Source: Paenibacillus marchantiophytorum (lineage in GTDB: Bacteria; Bacillota; Bacilli; Paenibacillales; NBRC-103111). From it: a stretch of 64,000 bases of DNA. A program made the translations under genes and the position numbers. Of the stretch, positions 9,512-19,263 are shown one piece after another; the stretch's first letter is position 1, and every line of letters starts with the position of its first letter. The notes under the pieces are model-generated. The model made no database searches. It worked only from the letters and a program-made list of their open reading frames with translations, and was not told where the DNA came from. Location of the stretch: assembly GCF_014640555.1 (NCBI RefSeq), contig NZ_BMHE01000014.1, positions 36,900 through 100,899 on the forward strand, written 5' to 3'.

Positions 9512-9527
9512 ATTAAAACGTTTAAAC
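9512..9527. promoter_or_regulatory. LacI-type operator-like palindrome 1
   Basis: ATTAAAACGTTTAAAC, centred on CG at 9519/9520, about 40 bases upstream of the permease stub start. Continuing into ACTTTT, it is identical over 19 bases to the copy about 104 bp away at 9617. Confidence 0.5.
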
Positions 9528-9615
9528 TTTTTTGAAAAAAAAATAAGATTATCACCTCATTTTTACATCTAAAATTCATTCGATTGTGGTTTATGTAATA
9601 CATGAATTACAAAAA

Positions 9616-9631
9616 GTTAAAACGTTTAAAC
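9616..9631. promoter_or_regulatory. LacI-type operator-like palindrome 2
   Basis: GTTAAAACGTTTAAAC, centred on CG at 9623/9624. It repeats the 9512 site, and two helical-phase-spaced copies would suit DNA looping by a LacI-family protein. A cre-like sequence (TGTAAGCGCTGTTT, 9691-9704) follows. Confidence 0.45.
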
Positions 9632-10108
9632 TTTTGGTGTATTAAAAAAGCAGCTATTTCATGTATGCCACTTTTGCCGCTTGAAAACATTGTAAGCGCT
9701 GTTTTTTTAGTTGTCAATATCCTCTTTACATTTCCGAAGCAACAGAATCAGTCTATAGAAAAATTACCACATCAAATAATATACAATGGACTCCATCCTC
9801 TCAACAAACTAGCTATCGTCCATCGTTTTCAGGTTGTTGACTTTGATGAATTCCTTACTTATTCTCTAGCTTACACTTGCAAAAAAGCCTTTGTTTACGC
9901 GAATTTCTGATTGACAGGCAGCAGTAGCCCCGCTCAACAGCTTAACCAGTAGCACCTGAAAGCCGTCCGTCGGCATCATGATTTTGATTGCTTTCGCTCA
10001 AGCATTCTCTCAATTGTGGATTAAATGCTTTTCGTATGATTCAGATCCGCAAAAATTTGCGGATATTGCTCGTCCAATGAATGTCATCATAGCGAGTAAA
10101 TCTTGAAC
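9632..10108. other. Intergenic, cre-like site only
   Basis: Apart from TGTAAGCGCTGTTT at 9691-9704 (12 of 14 positions of the CcpA cre consensus) I see no gene. A plus-strand open frame at 9602-9910 begins inside the operator and has no domain features. Confidence 0.35.
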
Positions 10109-10255
10109 ATCTCGTTTCATATTAAGAAGCAGACAGGGCAGACGGTGATAAACTATATACAGAAGGAACGAGTGGAAAAAACGAAGAAGCTACTCAAGCA
10201 TATTGGCATGACGCCTAAACAGTACCGTTCCATGTTGCAAACGGAGTGTTTATGA
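10109..10255 (+). pseudogene. AraC-type regulator C-terminal stub with deleted second HTH
   Basis: 49 codons reading FHIKKQTGQTVINYIQKERV and EKTKKLLKH, the long helix region of AraC/XylS DNA-binding domains, running straight into GMTPKQYR, the extreme C-terminal motif. The intervening second helix-turn-helix (normally about 25 residues) is missing, and a stop precedes the fragment. Probably the relic of a YesN-type regulator linked to the lost permease operon. Confidence 0.65.
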
Positions 10256-10389
10256 AACGGAATATAGCTAGTAACGGGGAAAAATGCTCAACGGCGCTGT
10301 TAATCATTTGAATCGTAATAGAGAAACTCTCGAGAACCCCGATCGATGTCACTTTTGTTGAAAATTTCCTCCAATCGTATGCCGGTGAA

Positions 10390-10990
10390 TCACCGACCGT
10401 CCACTACTAGTACGCATGGATGCCGGCAATGACAGCGCAGAAAATCTGAAAGTATGTCGCCATCTGAACGTCGAATGCATCATCAAAGCAATTATCGCAA
10501 GCCGCCGAAGGAGACCTAGCTTCGCATCTCCGAAACGGCGGGGATCGCTCGTGAACAAAGAGAAGGCAAAATGTGTATTTAGGCTTCATGGAATTTCCGA
10601 AGAAAGGATTAGATTGCCCACTGCAGCAGGCATTTCACGTCATTTACTATACGATCGACAGGCAAGTGTTGTTGCTTCCGGAAACAGAAGTTAGCGTTTA
10701 CTGGACGACCCTCACTTGCGCTCCGTGGCGTGTCATTAAACTGTACCGAGATCACGGGACCAGCGAGCAATATCATAGTGAACTTAAAACCGATCTTGTC
10801 TTTCACGCTGAAATTTTCGCACAGACTTTCTTCGCCTGATTGGGCAAGAAAGTCTGCACGAAAACGACTCGCCGATTAGAAAAAACGTTCAGTGCCGCAG
10901 CATATGTACAGTGATTCAAACCGTTTGACTTTCGGTGACATCAGTCCATAGTTTCCGGTCATCGAGCGAGTATACCGAGCCTATACTTGA
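10390..10990 (+). pseudogene. IS1380-family transposase remnant (copy 1)
   Basis: Readable pieces in order: VYLGFMEFPKKGLDCPLQQ, LLLPETEVSVYWTT, WRVIKLYRDHGTSEQYHSEL (the family's catalytic YREHG-like E region), then HAEIFA directly after TDL. The normal DIERLPSGKFATN segment is lost here. It ends with RLTFGDISP, a stop, then FPVIERVYRAYT at the C-terminus. The N-terminal half is unreadable. Related to the inverted copy at 13407-14122. Confidence 0.7.
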
Positions 10991-11198
10991 TGAAAATCAC
11001 CAACCTCTTCTTCATTTCAACACGTCCGTGAATTTTACAACGAATACTACATTTGGATGGCAGCCTGAAAAGCTGTCACGGAACATTTACTCACCCTAAA
11101 ATGAAACTTAATGCTACCTTAAATTCCTGAAAGAAGTCGAAATATCGTAAACCGTTATGTTTGTCAACAATTTCCCCACAATTGCCAACTGGAACTTT
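10991..11198. other. Intergenic, nothing recognised
   Basis: About 200 bases between the IS remnant and the deacetylase stop codon. No clear hairpin or coding signal. Confidence 0.3.
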
Positions 11199-12344
11199 TT
11201 AATTCAATTGAAATCTTCTGGTTTCTTTCACGTATTTTATCTTTCGAGTAACGAGTCGTTGCAGATCACCTAAATCAATATAAGTTTTGTGATCCTTAGT
11301 AACGAGTGATCTATCAAATATAATCGTTTGCTCTTCGAGTTGTTCGACAAGTTCGGCTCGGTTCGAATTCCTAATCAGCCACTTTCGATGGTCGATTTCC
11401 AGAATAAGCGAATGGTCAGGAGTTGGAGTTACCTTACCATCCAACTGCTGTACAATATCTCGTAAAGGTATTTCGTTAAATGGAGGATCAAAACAGGGTA
11501 TGGCATTAATAATATTATTTTTTAAAGTCTCGGGAGTTACCCATGGGCTACCTGCATTAATGCGAGGTAATTTCATCTTGTCATTTTGTCGGTCAACTAA
11601 ACCTTGTTGAACAGTAAAAGCATAGCGAATCCCCTCTTGACGAAGGATTGGAATCAAGGTATCGTCATAGTCACCGTATGGATATGCCATTGAGTCCACC
11701 TCATTAGACTGTAGGGAGCCCAGCTTCTCCCTGCATGCCGCTGTATCTGACTTAATACGGAAGTGGTAGTCGTACTCGCTCTCTTTGACCCCGTTGATCA
11801 CCAATCGTTGGGTCAGATAAGAATACCCATCTACTTTTCGATGCAGGTTATCGGTATGGCACTGGAATACAAAACTTCGGTCCGTCACGCCTCTAATATC
11901 GGATGAAGTTAAATAAGTTGCCTTACCTTCTGAAGGATTGGTGAGAAAATGGGTAATTATAAAATTGATGGCAGGAATTTTTTCTTGAGTCAAAATAAGT
12001 TGAGCTGATTTAACAAAACTGCTGTACCCGTCATCGAAAGTAACGAGTACAGCATTTGGGGGCACCTCTCCCCCGGCAAGGAAGTGTTTGAATTGTTCGT
12101 ATTTGATAAATGTAAACCCTTGGGTTCTTAAGTAATCTAATTGCGAACGAAATTGTGCAATGGTGATTGTAATGGGATTTTGCAAAAGATCGTCGATATT
12201 GTGATATGCTAGAACAGCTACACGGTTACTATAAAACACTTTTTCCTTTTTTATTACTCCTAAATAAGTTGAGGTGAATATAAGCAAAAGAATTCCTAAC
12301 CCCATTGCCCATAATAGATATGACTTTCTTTTTATAACAATCAT
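11199..12344 (-). CDS. Membrane-anchored polysaccharide deacetylase (PgaB/IcaB-like)
   Basis: 381 residues from ATG 12344, preferred over an upstream ATG at 12380 because GGGAG lies before it and the protein then begins with a transmembrane anchor (LLWAMGLGILLLIFTSTYLG). NodB-type deacetylase motifs: VLAYHNI, TFDDGYSSF near residue 101 (metal-binding DD), CHTDNLH near 165 (metal histidines) and MAYPYGDYDD. The final 70 residues form a separate beta-rich stalk-like domain. Predicted extracellular N-deacetylation of an amino-sugar polymer such as poly-N-acetylglucosamine or cell-wall glycan. Low G+C, and flanked by inverted IS1380 remnants, so probably acquired. Confidence 0.88.
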   Translation of the reverse strand: MIVIKRKSYLLWAMGLGILLLIFTSTYLGVIKKEKVFYSNRVAVLAYHNIDDLLQNPITITIAQFRSQLDYLRTQGFTFIKYEQFKHFLAGGEVPPNAVLVTFDDGYSSFVKSAQLILTQEKIPAINFIITHFLTNPSEGKATYLTSSDIRGVTDRSFVFQCHTDNLHRKVDGYSYLTQRLVINGVKESEYDYHFRIKSDTAACREKLGSLQSNEVDSMAYPYGDYDDTLIPILRQEGIRYAFTVQQGLVDRQNDKMKLPRINAGSPWVTPETLKNNIINAIPCFDPPFNEIPLRDIVQQLDGKVTPTPDHSLILEIDHRKWLIRNSNRAELVEQLEEQTIIFDRSLVTKDHKTYIDLGDLQRLVTRKIKYVKETRRFQLN

Positions 12345-12380
12345 AATCAATGCTACTCCCGTGTAATTCTTGATGGTCAT

Positions 12381-12935
12381 TCGAAGCTGTTCAAGAATGA
12401 ACTTCCAGATAGATTTACTGGATTATTTTAGAAATCTTCCTTGCATTAATGAAAATCCTAATCCTGTCAAGAAGTTTTCCACATAGATCTCCTCAAACAA
12501 TTAAGCTGCATAAGCCAAATATCCAATCCCATTAATTATCTGAAACCGATTGGTTTCCATCATTTTTTTGATTTCTAGTATTCTCACTTAAAAAAGAAAA
12601 AAGGGCTAGACTCTTTAGTAGAATGGTGTTTGTCGAGAACATCACCTACTAGGTGGAGTCTACAACATCTGTAAGTAAAATTAATATCTCGATTTCGAGC
12701 AACGATAAGTCGTAAGACTCACAATGGCTCTATTTATCAAGTAGTTTAATCGAAACTTCGCCTAACTCAATGCCTACAACATTCGGCATATCGTTATGCA
12801 AAATTGATTTGTTTCTTAATCAAGTCTGCCGCAAAATTGTTGATAAGATCATATTTGTATTTTGTAAATTTGTAGTGATTCGGAAATTATTGATTGCTTC
12901 ATATTCAAATGCTGTAATACTGCTCCCTTAATTGA
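12381..12935. other. Intergenic with imperfect 60-bp hairpin
   Basis: AT-rich. An imperfect inverted repeat spans about 12604-12663 (TAGACTC... / ...GAGTCTA, with CTACTAGG/TTAGTAG inside). It may be an IS-end relic or a terminator-like structure. No gene seen. Confidence 0.35.
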
Positions 12936-13330
12936 TCAGTTTCTGATGTTTTCCCCTCCTTTTTTAGCTTTGAAATAACTATACGCCCCCTCCAATTTCT
13001 TCAAATCAGCAGAATCGATAGTCTTAGGCAAGCCTATCTTTACTTCCTGAAGGGATGGAAACTCCTCGTGTTTACCGAGATTGTCTCCATACTGTCTCCA
13101 TAATTTATGAATTTCAAATTTCATCTTGCAACACTTATGTCTTTGATTAAAAAAGAATGCTTCCATTTTCAACACGTCAGAGTCGCTGATCGATTTTGAA
13201 AAAGACTGTCTTTCCTCATTAAATGGACTTACAAGGAGTTATACGAACTGATTCTTTCTGTGAAACTGGCATAATCTGTACTTCGTGATATCCGAATCGT
13301 TTTTTGTTAAAAAGGTTATTTTTTTCCTCC
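12936..13330 (-). pseudogene. Decayed copy of the FDEEKQYLPKSIS-type secreted repeat protein
   Basis: Reading minus strand: QIMPVSQKESVRITP, a frameshift, SPFNEERQSFSKSISDSD then VLKMEAFF, another shift or degenerate helix, then KHEEFPSLQEVKIGLPKTID and SADLKKLEG. This is one repeat unit of the protein at 21529-22419, ending at a TAA after GGENIRN. The signal peptide is no longer readable, although an AAGGAGG box survives at about 13332. Non-functional. Confidence 0.7.
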
Positions 13331-13406
13331 TTGTCACAATATTAACGACATGATGAACAATTATGTTGCAACTATTCTTTTAAAATCGATGGCTTCTTGT
13401 TTCTAT

Positions 13407-14122
13407 CTAATACGAATCGCTTCCATGACCGAGGTACATTAATAAGGAGATCTTTCCAGTCTGATAGGAAGGTTGGAACAACTCGAGAAAGATAAGAGAC
13501 AGAGAAGGATTTAATCGAAGCCAGATGAACCACAGTAACCAGTACACCACCTGAACCCGTGACGTCGGCGAGTCGCTTTCGCGCAGACTTTCTTGCCCGA
13601 TCAGGCGAAGAACATTATACGCGAAAATTCCGGCGTGCAATACAAGATCATTTGTAGTAATTTTGCCTGCGGGAAGTCGTTCGATATCCCGATTGGTTTT
13701 AAGCTCATTATGAAATTACTCGCTGATCCCGTGATCGGTACAGTTCAATGACACGCCACGGAGCGCAAGCACATGTCGTACAATAGACGCTAACTTCTGT
13801 TACCGGAATTAACAACACTTGCCCGTCCCTGTCGATCGTACGGTAAATGACGTGATATATTGCCGCAGTGAGCAATCGAATCCTTTCTCCGGAAATTCCA
13901 AGAAGCCTACATACTCGATTTTACCTTCGCGTTATTCACAAGCGATTCCCGACGTTTCAGTGATGCGAAGCCAGGTCTCCTTCTGTTGCATCGAAGATTG
14001 GCTTTGTTGGCATCTCCGACCGCACATGGAGCAGCTGCATCGCATCCGCAAGGGCAGACCATATTGGTATATCCGCACAGCTTAACTTGAGTTGTGTGTA
14101 ATTGAGCAGGGTCTCTGATCAC
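13407..14122 (-). pseudogene. IS1380-family transposase remnant (copy 2, inverted to copy 1)
   Basis: Minus-strand pieces: GFLGISGERIRLLTAA, VLLIPVTEVSVYCTT, APWRVIELYRDHGISE (then a stop), FHNELKTNRDIERLPAGK, VLHAGIFAYNVLRLIGQESL. The C-terminal part is frame-broken. It retains the DIERLPAGK segment that copy 1 lost, so the two decayed independently. No terminal inverted repeats could be identified. Confidence 0.75.
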
Positions 14123-14138
14123 TATTCTCTCGTATGCA

Positions 14139-14169
14139 CAAAGAGCGCTCCTTGTTTGTCGGGCGCTCT
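14139..14169 (-). terminator. Terminator after the DUF4132 gene
   Basis: Inverted repeat AAGAGCGCTCC / GGGCGCTCTT, 9 bases beyond the stop at 14178. Confidence 0.65.
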
Positions 14170-14177
14170 TCTGCTTG

Positions 14178-17100
14178 CTATAGCATCGCCAGGATGCTTG
14201 GATCTTTCATTTTGCTGTCTTCTGCCAGCAACAGCAGCTTGGACATAATTTCCGCTGTGCGCGGATCGCTGTCGACGAACGGCAGGAACAGGCGGCCGCG
14301 ACTCTGAGAATGAACAGGCAGAATGGTAAGCGCTCCTGTCCCTTTTTTATGCACGATGCCTGAGCCCATATGGACGGTGTATTCGCCAAGTTTGCCTGCA
14401 ACATGCGCATGGGAGCCTTCCAGCCGCACATTGTCGACCTTCAGCAGCATGAGCAGCTCTTGGGCAATCGCGATGCGCATTTCCACGGTCGAATGGCTGG
14501 CTTCCGGATCGACGCCGCCGGCGTGAGCTACGCTGACGATGAGGTCGATGTCGCGCATCACTTCCGAGAAAATAACCGGCGGCACTTCCGCCAGCTTGAC
14601 CTCTTCCATCGTCTCGCGGTTGAAGAACTGCACCGTCTCTAAGGTTGGCGGCTCAATATCGGCCGGCGTAAACCAGTCGGCCATCGCATACATGCGGGCA
14701 ATCAGGTTTTCCTTGTAGTACACCTTTTGCAGCCCTTCCTCGTAATCGACGGTCCACGTGCGGCCACGTAGTAATGCTACCGTCCGCTGAGGCTGTACCT
14801 GATGGCCGGCGTAACGGCGGGATAGCGTAACCGCAGCAGTTTCATCGGCATTCAGACGGTAATATTCGCGAAATACCTGCTTGAATGGCTGCTTGACTTG
14901 CCGCACAAACAAGTCCCGTTGAAATTCGCTCCAACACCCGGACGCATAGAGATGAACCGGATGGGCAAGCAAAAGCTCGGCATCCGACTGCAGTGTCAGC
15001 AGGCTGCCGTCCGGCTGGCGCAGCGTGAATGTGTCCGCCCCTTGGTCCGGCTCCTGCAAATATCCGATAATGCCTTCCCCTGTCTCCGCCCCTGCCGCAT
15101 CCATCCAAACGAGATGGCGCACGAGCGGCGCAATGACCGGATTGCGAATGATCGCCCCAAGCTCTTGCGCGGTGAAGCGCGTGCCATTTTCCATCGCCTG
15201 CTCGAAGCTGAGCTTCGCGCGGGCATACTGATCCTTGAGCTCCTTTTGCGTCTCTTTCATGGCCAATACAAACTCATCCTTGAGCAAGGCACCCGGTACG
15301 CTCTTCTGAGCTTTACCGCCCTTCTCAACCTTCAGATCCACTTGACCTTCATCATCAATTTCCAGCCAAAGCTTCGTGCCATTCCTATCTTGCGGGTAAA
15401 AATAAACCGCAATTTCTTCGATTTTTTCAGTTTCAAGATCCCAGGTCATCCGATTGACATCACCATATCTCGCATTGCGCGCCAAATTTTCGAGGGCTAT
15501 GGCGCTGGCCTTTCCTTCGCTTTCGCGACGCTGAGCGCCGAAATGCTTGCTTGCTTTCAGGAACTGCTGGATAAACTCATACCGCTCCAGCACTTCCCGC
15601 TTGTCTCCGGCCGCGATTGGCAGCAAAGCATAGCTGAGCAGCTTATCCTTATTTCGAGCAGAGCGGATACCCTCCACCAGCTCCTGCTTATCCAGTTTCC
15701 CTAAGGTGGCATCGGCGAACAGCTGCGCGCGGCGGTGTGAATTGCCGCCATCGGTAATATATTTGGCGCAGCTATATAGCAGGTCAAATCGATCTGCGCC
15801 GAGCGTTTCATAAGCGCTTCTGAACCAATCTCCGTCGAAGGCGCCGTCATTGAAGCTTTGCGGACTGATCGGCGAAAAGATCGCCACTTCCGTCTCCTTC
15901 TGCGCAGTAAAGGTTTCGTTAATATGCGCGTGGAAATACCATGCCGCACTCTTCAACCCCGACCAGCCCAGGTGCTGCTGGACGATATCAACCCATTGCG
16001 GCGCATACATGGCCGCTTCCAGCAAACGCTGCTCGGTCAGACCCGTCTTTTCCAGCAATGCGGCGAGCTTTGCCGCTTCTTCGCCTTTGACGGGATAACA
16101 GCATTTCAGCAGTGAGCTGAGCACAGCCTTCTTCGTCAGGCTGCTATCGTAGACGTAACCGCGCTGGAACGTTTCCTTCCCCAGTCCGGTCAAAATCGCG
16201 ACAAAGTAGCGCATACCTTCAAATTGCTGAATCACTGACGACAGCCCCGATACATCTGTCGGCAAATCGCCGCGGCGCGATTCGATTTCGACAATACGGC
16301 ATACCGCCTGCTCCAATAGCGGCCTCACGTGCGGATAGCTCTCCAGCAGCGGCTTGCTCCAATTCGGATGCGTTAACATGCGGATGAAATCTTTGGCCAG
16401 GTTCCCCACCGTCATTTCACGCAGCAGGATACCGTCGCTGATCAGCCCCAGATGATGCGCACGCATATCAGAATCAACGGATAAAGTAGCGGAGTCGGCG
16501 GCGCCCTTTAACAACTTATAGCTGGCATAAGCGGTGAAGAAATATTCCGCGAATTGCTCGTCGCTTCGCATACACTGCTTTGCGCACGTCAGCCACTGCC
16601 CCAGCAGGCCCGATCCCAGAGCCGGAAGTAGGGGTCCATCTCCATCCTGCTGCCAATAAAAGGTTCCTTCATCCAGCTCCTCTCGCGGCAATATACACTG
16701 CTCAACCGTCAGCCGTGCCCGCAATGAACGGTAGATGGCCATACAAACGGTAAAGCTTTCAGTCCAGTCGACTTCATGAAACAACAGCTGAATCAACTGA
16801 TCGGTTTTATCTTTATGATTTAGCGTCCTCAGCGCCTTGTCCAGTTGCTGCGTTTTTTGCTTATCCTGCACATCCGCATAGAGCTCTGTGAACCATTGCT
16901 TTTCTGCGGTATCGCTGATAGTATGGTTCTCACTTCCGAACATGAAGATCAGCATACGCATCGGCGTCAGCTGCAAATCCCGCGTAGCCTGCCGCCATAC
17001 CTCCGGCAACGGGTAGCTGTCCAGCATATCCTCATCAGCTTCTGCGCCATCGGCTTTTTTTACTTTGGCTAGTCTGTACGTCTGATTGCCAAGCAGTACC

Positions 17101-19247
17101 TTCTCGTAGTGGTGGCCGTAATCCTGCCCTTCATACTCATAATTGTAATACTCCTCAATGAGCGCTTCAAAATGCCGATAAATTGCCGCAACATCCTCCA
17201 GCCGCCACGCCGCATACTGCTTCACATATTCCGCTTCCCGCTCGGCTTGTTGCCTATCCGAAGCGTCGACCAGCTCCGGATGATCGAATTTGGGCGGTAT
17301 CGCCAACCTCTCATTCACATCATACAAGCCGAAGCCATTCTCGGCGCCATCGTTCGTATTTGCAGCATGCAGCAGCTTATCGATCAGCACCTGCTCCTGT
17401 GCACTAGCAAGCCCCTTCTCATGCAGTGATTGAACATGGGCCCGCACTTGCGGATAAAGCGCTTGCCGCTGCGCATCATGCTGCAAGAATTCGGCTATCG
17501 CAAGCCCGGCCAGCCGCTGCTGTTCATTCGAGCTTGACAAGAGCTTATCCGCCGCGAGCAGCAGCTCCTCATCGGTCTGCTGCATGAGCAGCGTAATGCA
17601 GGCTTGGCGCAGGGTGCCTGTCTTTAGCTTCAATAAAGCAATAATTTTGTCCAGTTCGGCATCGGCAAGCGCCGATTGCCCGAGCAGCTTAATCGCAGCC
17701 TCGCGGTTGTTTGTGCTTTTATCATTCAACGCTTGCAGCAAATACTCGCGATGTTTTCCGGAGGAGCCGGCAGATCCGATCAAATTAACCAGCAAACCGT
17801 ACCGCAGATTTGAGCTCATCCGATCGCTGCAATCTATCAACTGCTCAATCATTGCCGCATCGCGATCATAGGCCGCGAGCGTCATCATGCGCCGCAATAG
17901 TTCATCAGCATCTAACGTTGCCACCGCCCAAGGGAATACACTCTCCTTAAAGGTTTTCGTCTCATTGATCTGCTTCAGCGACTGCAATAAAGCATTGAAC
18001 TGTACGCGCCGCTCTGCAAGATCCTCGCTGATCGGAGAATTGCTCAAATCGACAGCCTCGTCCCCATAATGGTAGTCGATGCGATAGTCGGCATAGATGC
18101 TGTTCATCAGCCAAGCCATCTGCTCCGGGTCATCGACTGCTGCCGGCAGATGTCCGCTTGCAATCCGATGCTGCAATTCCGGCTGGTTCAGCTGTGCCAG
18201 GAAGTATAGCGAAGCCAGTTTCTTATATCTGGCACCGTCCCTCAGCACGCGCTGAATGCGCGTTTTGGCTTCGCCAATATCATAAGTCGCCGTCGCCCAT
18301 AGCGAGAAATAGTAGACCAGCGTATCTTCGTTATGTTCCGCTTCCTCCCGGTAGCTCTCATCCGTCAGAGCGCGCAGGGCAAGCTCCAGACATTTGCGGA
18401 TGACTGCCGGCTTCTGATCGGTAAAGGCAAGCCCTGTCCACGTATCGAGCGCCCGGATCACCGCACTGAAGCGTTCCAAGTTATGCTCTAGCACGATTCG
18501 AATCAAGTAGATAGCGGCCTCAACGGTTCCCTCGTCCAGACTTTCCATAATATGCTGGCGAAGGCCCTCCTGCAGCCTGGCTGCAATTAGGAGACGTCCT
18601 AGCATTTCGTAAGCTTCTACGCGATGGCTCTGCACAATGCCGCGAATCATAGGCCTTGTCAGCAGCGCCGTCTGATTTTCGCCAAACATGATGTTTCTAA
18701 GCGCCTCAATGACGGCTTTGTTGCCCATGTCGAGCTCGCGGGCGATACGATCGCCCATAATAGAGTCTTCCGGCAGAATGATACCCTGCCTCGTCAAATA
18801 ATCCTGCAAGGTGCACTCATACGCAAGAGCATTATAGTAATATGTAATTGTGTCCACAATGGCTTCCATATAATGAGCCAGATTGCGGGAACGATAGCCT
18901 TTGCGATAATAGGTCGAGGTTGAATAGGCACGCACAATGCGGCGACGCAGCAAATCCAACAGCTCTGCCCCGTTCTCCTCTCCAAACAGCAGCGCCAGCG
19001 CCGATGACAGCGGTCCCGCCCACAGCTGCTCGGAATCGTTCATTTCACTAATCGGACATGGATAGGCGCAATTCAGTTCGGCAATAAACAGCTGCTCGCG
19101 CTTTTCCTTGTTATGGTATGTGGCCGTCAAATACTCCAGTAGGCTGGAGGCTAACGGATAATGCTCATGATCCTTCTTTGTCTGCAAGTGCTCAGACAAG
19201 GCATCCAGCAGCTCACCCTTATACTCAAAATGAATACGTTCTGTCAT
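14178..19247 (-). CDS. DUF4132-domain giant protein (MolR-like), 1689 residues
   Basis: Intact 1689-codon gene with AGGAGAG before ATG 19247. No signal peptide or transmembrane segment is seen, so it is probably cytoplasmic. Residues 1 to about 700 are alpha-helical and HEAT-like (for example RDAAMIEQLIDCSDRMSS, NREAAIKLLGQSALADAELD). Around residues 1355-1515 is a DUF4132 signature: RNPVIAPLVRHLVWMD, DGSLLTLQ, LLLAHPVHLYASGCWSEFQR and VKQPFKQVFREYYRL. Function is unknown; E. coli MolR-type proteins share the domain. The upstream partner (19264-19683) is 16 bases away, implying co-translation. Higher G+C and a cleaner reading frame than the flanks suggest a conserved, selected locus. Confidence 0.85.
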   Translation of the reverse strand: MTERIHFEYKGELLDALSEHLQTKKDHEHYPLASSLLEYLTATYHNKEKREQLFIAELNCAYPCPISEMNDSEQLWAGPLSSALALLFGEENGAELLDLLRRRIVRAYSTSTYYRKGYRSRNLAHYMEAIVDTITYYYNALAYECTLQDYLTRQGIILPEDSIMGDRIARELDMGNKAVIEALRNIMFGENQTALLTRPMIRGIVQSHRVEAYEMLGRLLIAARLQEGLRQHIMESLDEGTVEAAIYLIRIVLEHNLERFSAVIRALDTWTGLAFTDQKPAVIRKCLELALRALTDESYREEAEHNEDTLVYYFSLWATATYDIGEAKTRIQRVLRDGARYKKLASLYFLAQLNQPELQHRIASGHLPAAVDDPEQMAWLMNSIYADYRIDYHYGDEAVDLSNSPISEDLAERRVQFNALLQSLKQINETKTFKESVFPWAVATLDADELLRRMMTLAAYDRDAAMIEQLIDCSDRMSSNLRYGLLVNLIGSAGSSGKHREYLLQALNDKSTNNREAAIKLLGQSALADAELDKIIALLKLKTGTLRQACITLLMQQTDEELLLAADKLLSSSNEQQRLAGLAIAEFLQHDAQRQALYPQVRAHVQSLHEKGLASAQEQVLIDKLLHAANTNDGAENGFGLYDVNERLAIPPKFDHPELVDASDRQQAEREAEYVKQYAAWRLEDVAAIYRHFEALIEEYYNYEYEGQDYGHHYEKVLLGNQTYRLAKVKKADGAEADEDMLDSYPLPEVWRQATRDLQLTPMRMLIFMFGSENHTISDTAEKQWFTELYADVQDKQKTQQLDKALRTLNHKDKTDQLIQLLFHEVDWTESFTVCMAIYRSLRARLTVEQCILPREELDEGTFYWQQDGDGPLLPALGSGLLGQWLTCAKQCMRSDEQFAEYFFTAYASYKLLKGAADSATLSVDSDMRAHHLGLISDGILLREMTVGNLAKDFIRMLTHPNWSKPLLESYPHVRPLLEQAVCRIVEIESRRGDLPTDVSGLSSVIQQFEGMRYFVAILTGLGKETFQRGYVYDSSLTKKAVLSSLLKCCYPVKGEEAAKLAALLEKTGLTEQRLLEAAMYAPQWVDIVQQHLGWSGLKSAAWYFHAHINETFTAQKETEVAIFSPISPQSFNDGAFDGDWFRSAYETLGADRFDLLYSCAKYITDGGNSHRRAQLFADATLGKLDKQELVEGIRSARNKDKLLSYALLPIAAGDKREVLERYEFIQQFLKASKHFGAQRRESEGKASAIALENLARNARYGDVNRMTWDLETEKIEEIAVYFYPQDRNGTKLWLEIDDEGQVDLKVEKGGKAQKSVPGALLKDEFVLAMKETQKELKDQYARAKLSFEQAMENGTRFTAQELGAIIRNPVIAPLVRHLVWMDAAGAETGEGIIGYLQEPDQGADTFTLRQPDGSLLTLQSDAELLLAHPVHLYASGCWSEFQRDLFVRQVKQPFKQVFREYYRLNADETAAVTLSRRYAGHQVQPQRTVALLRGRTWTVDYEEGLQKVYYKENLIARMYAMADWFTPADIEPPTLETVQFFNRETMEEVKLAEVPPVIFSEVMRDIDLIVSVAHAGGVDPEASHSTVEMRIAIAQELLMLLKVDNVRLEGSHAHVAGKLGEYTVHMGSGIVHKKGTGALTILPVHSQSRGRLFLPFVDSDPRTAEIMSKLLLLAEDSKMKDPSILAML

Positions 19248-19263
19248 GTTAAATTCTCTCCTA

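Noticed and set aside
9602..9910. 102-codon plus-strand frame starting MNYKKLKRLNF
   Set aside because: Its first codons are the LacI-type operator palindrome; no ribosome site or domain.
14898..15704. 268-codon open frame on the plus strand inside the DUF4132 gene
   Set aside because: Antisense to a clean 1689-codon gene, no ribosome site or domain; an expected by-product of G+C-rich codon usage.
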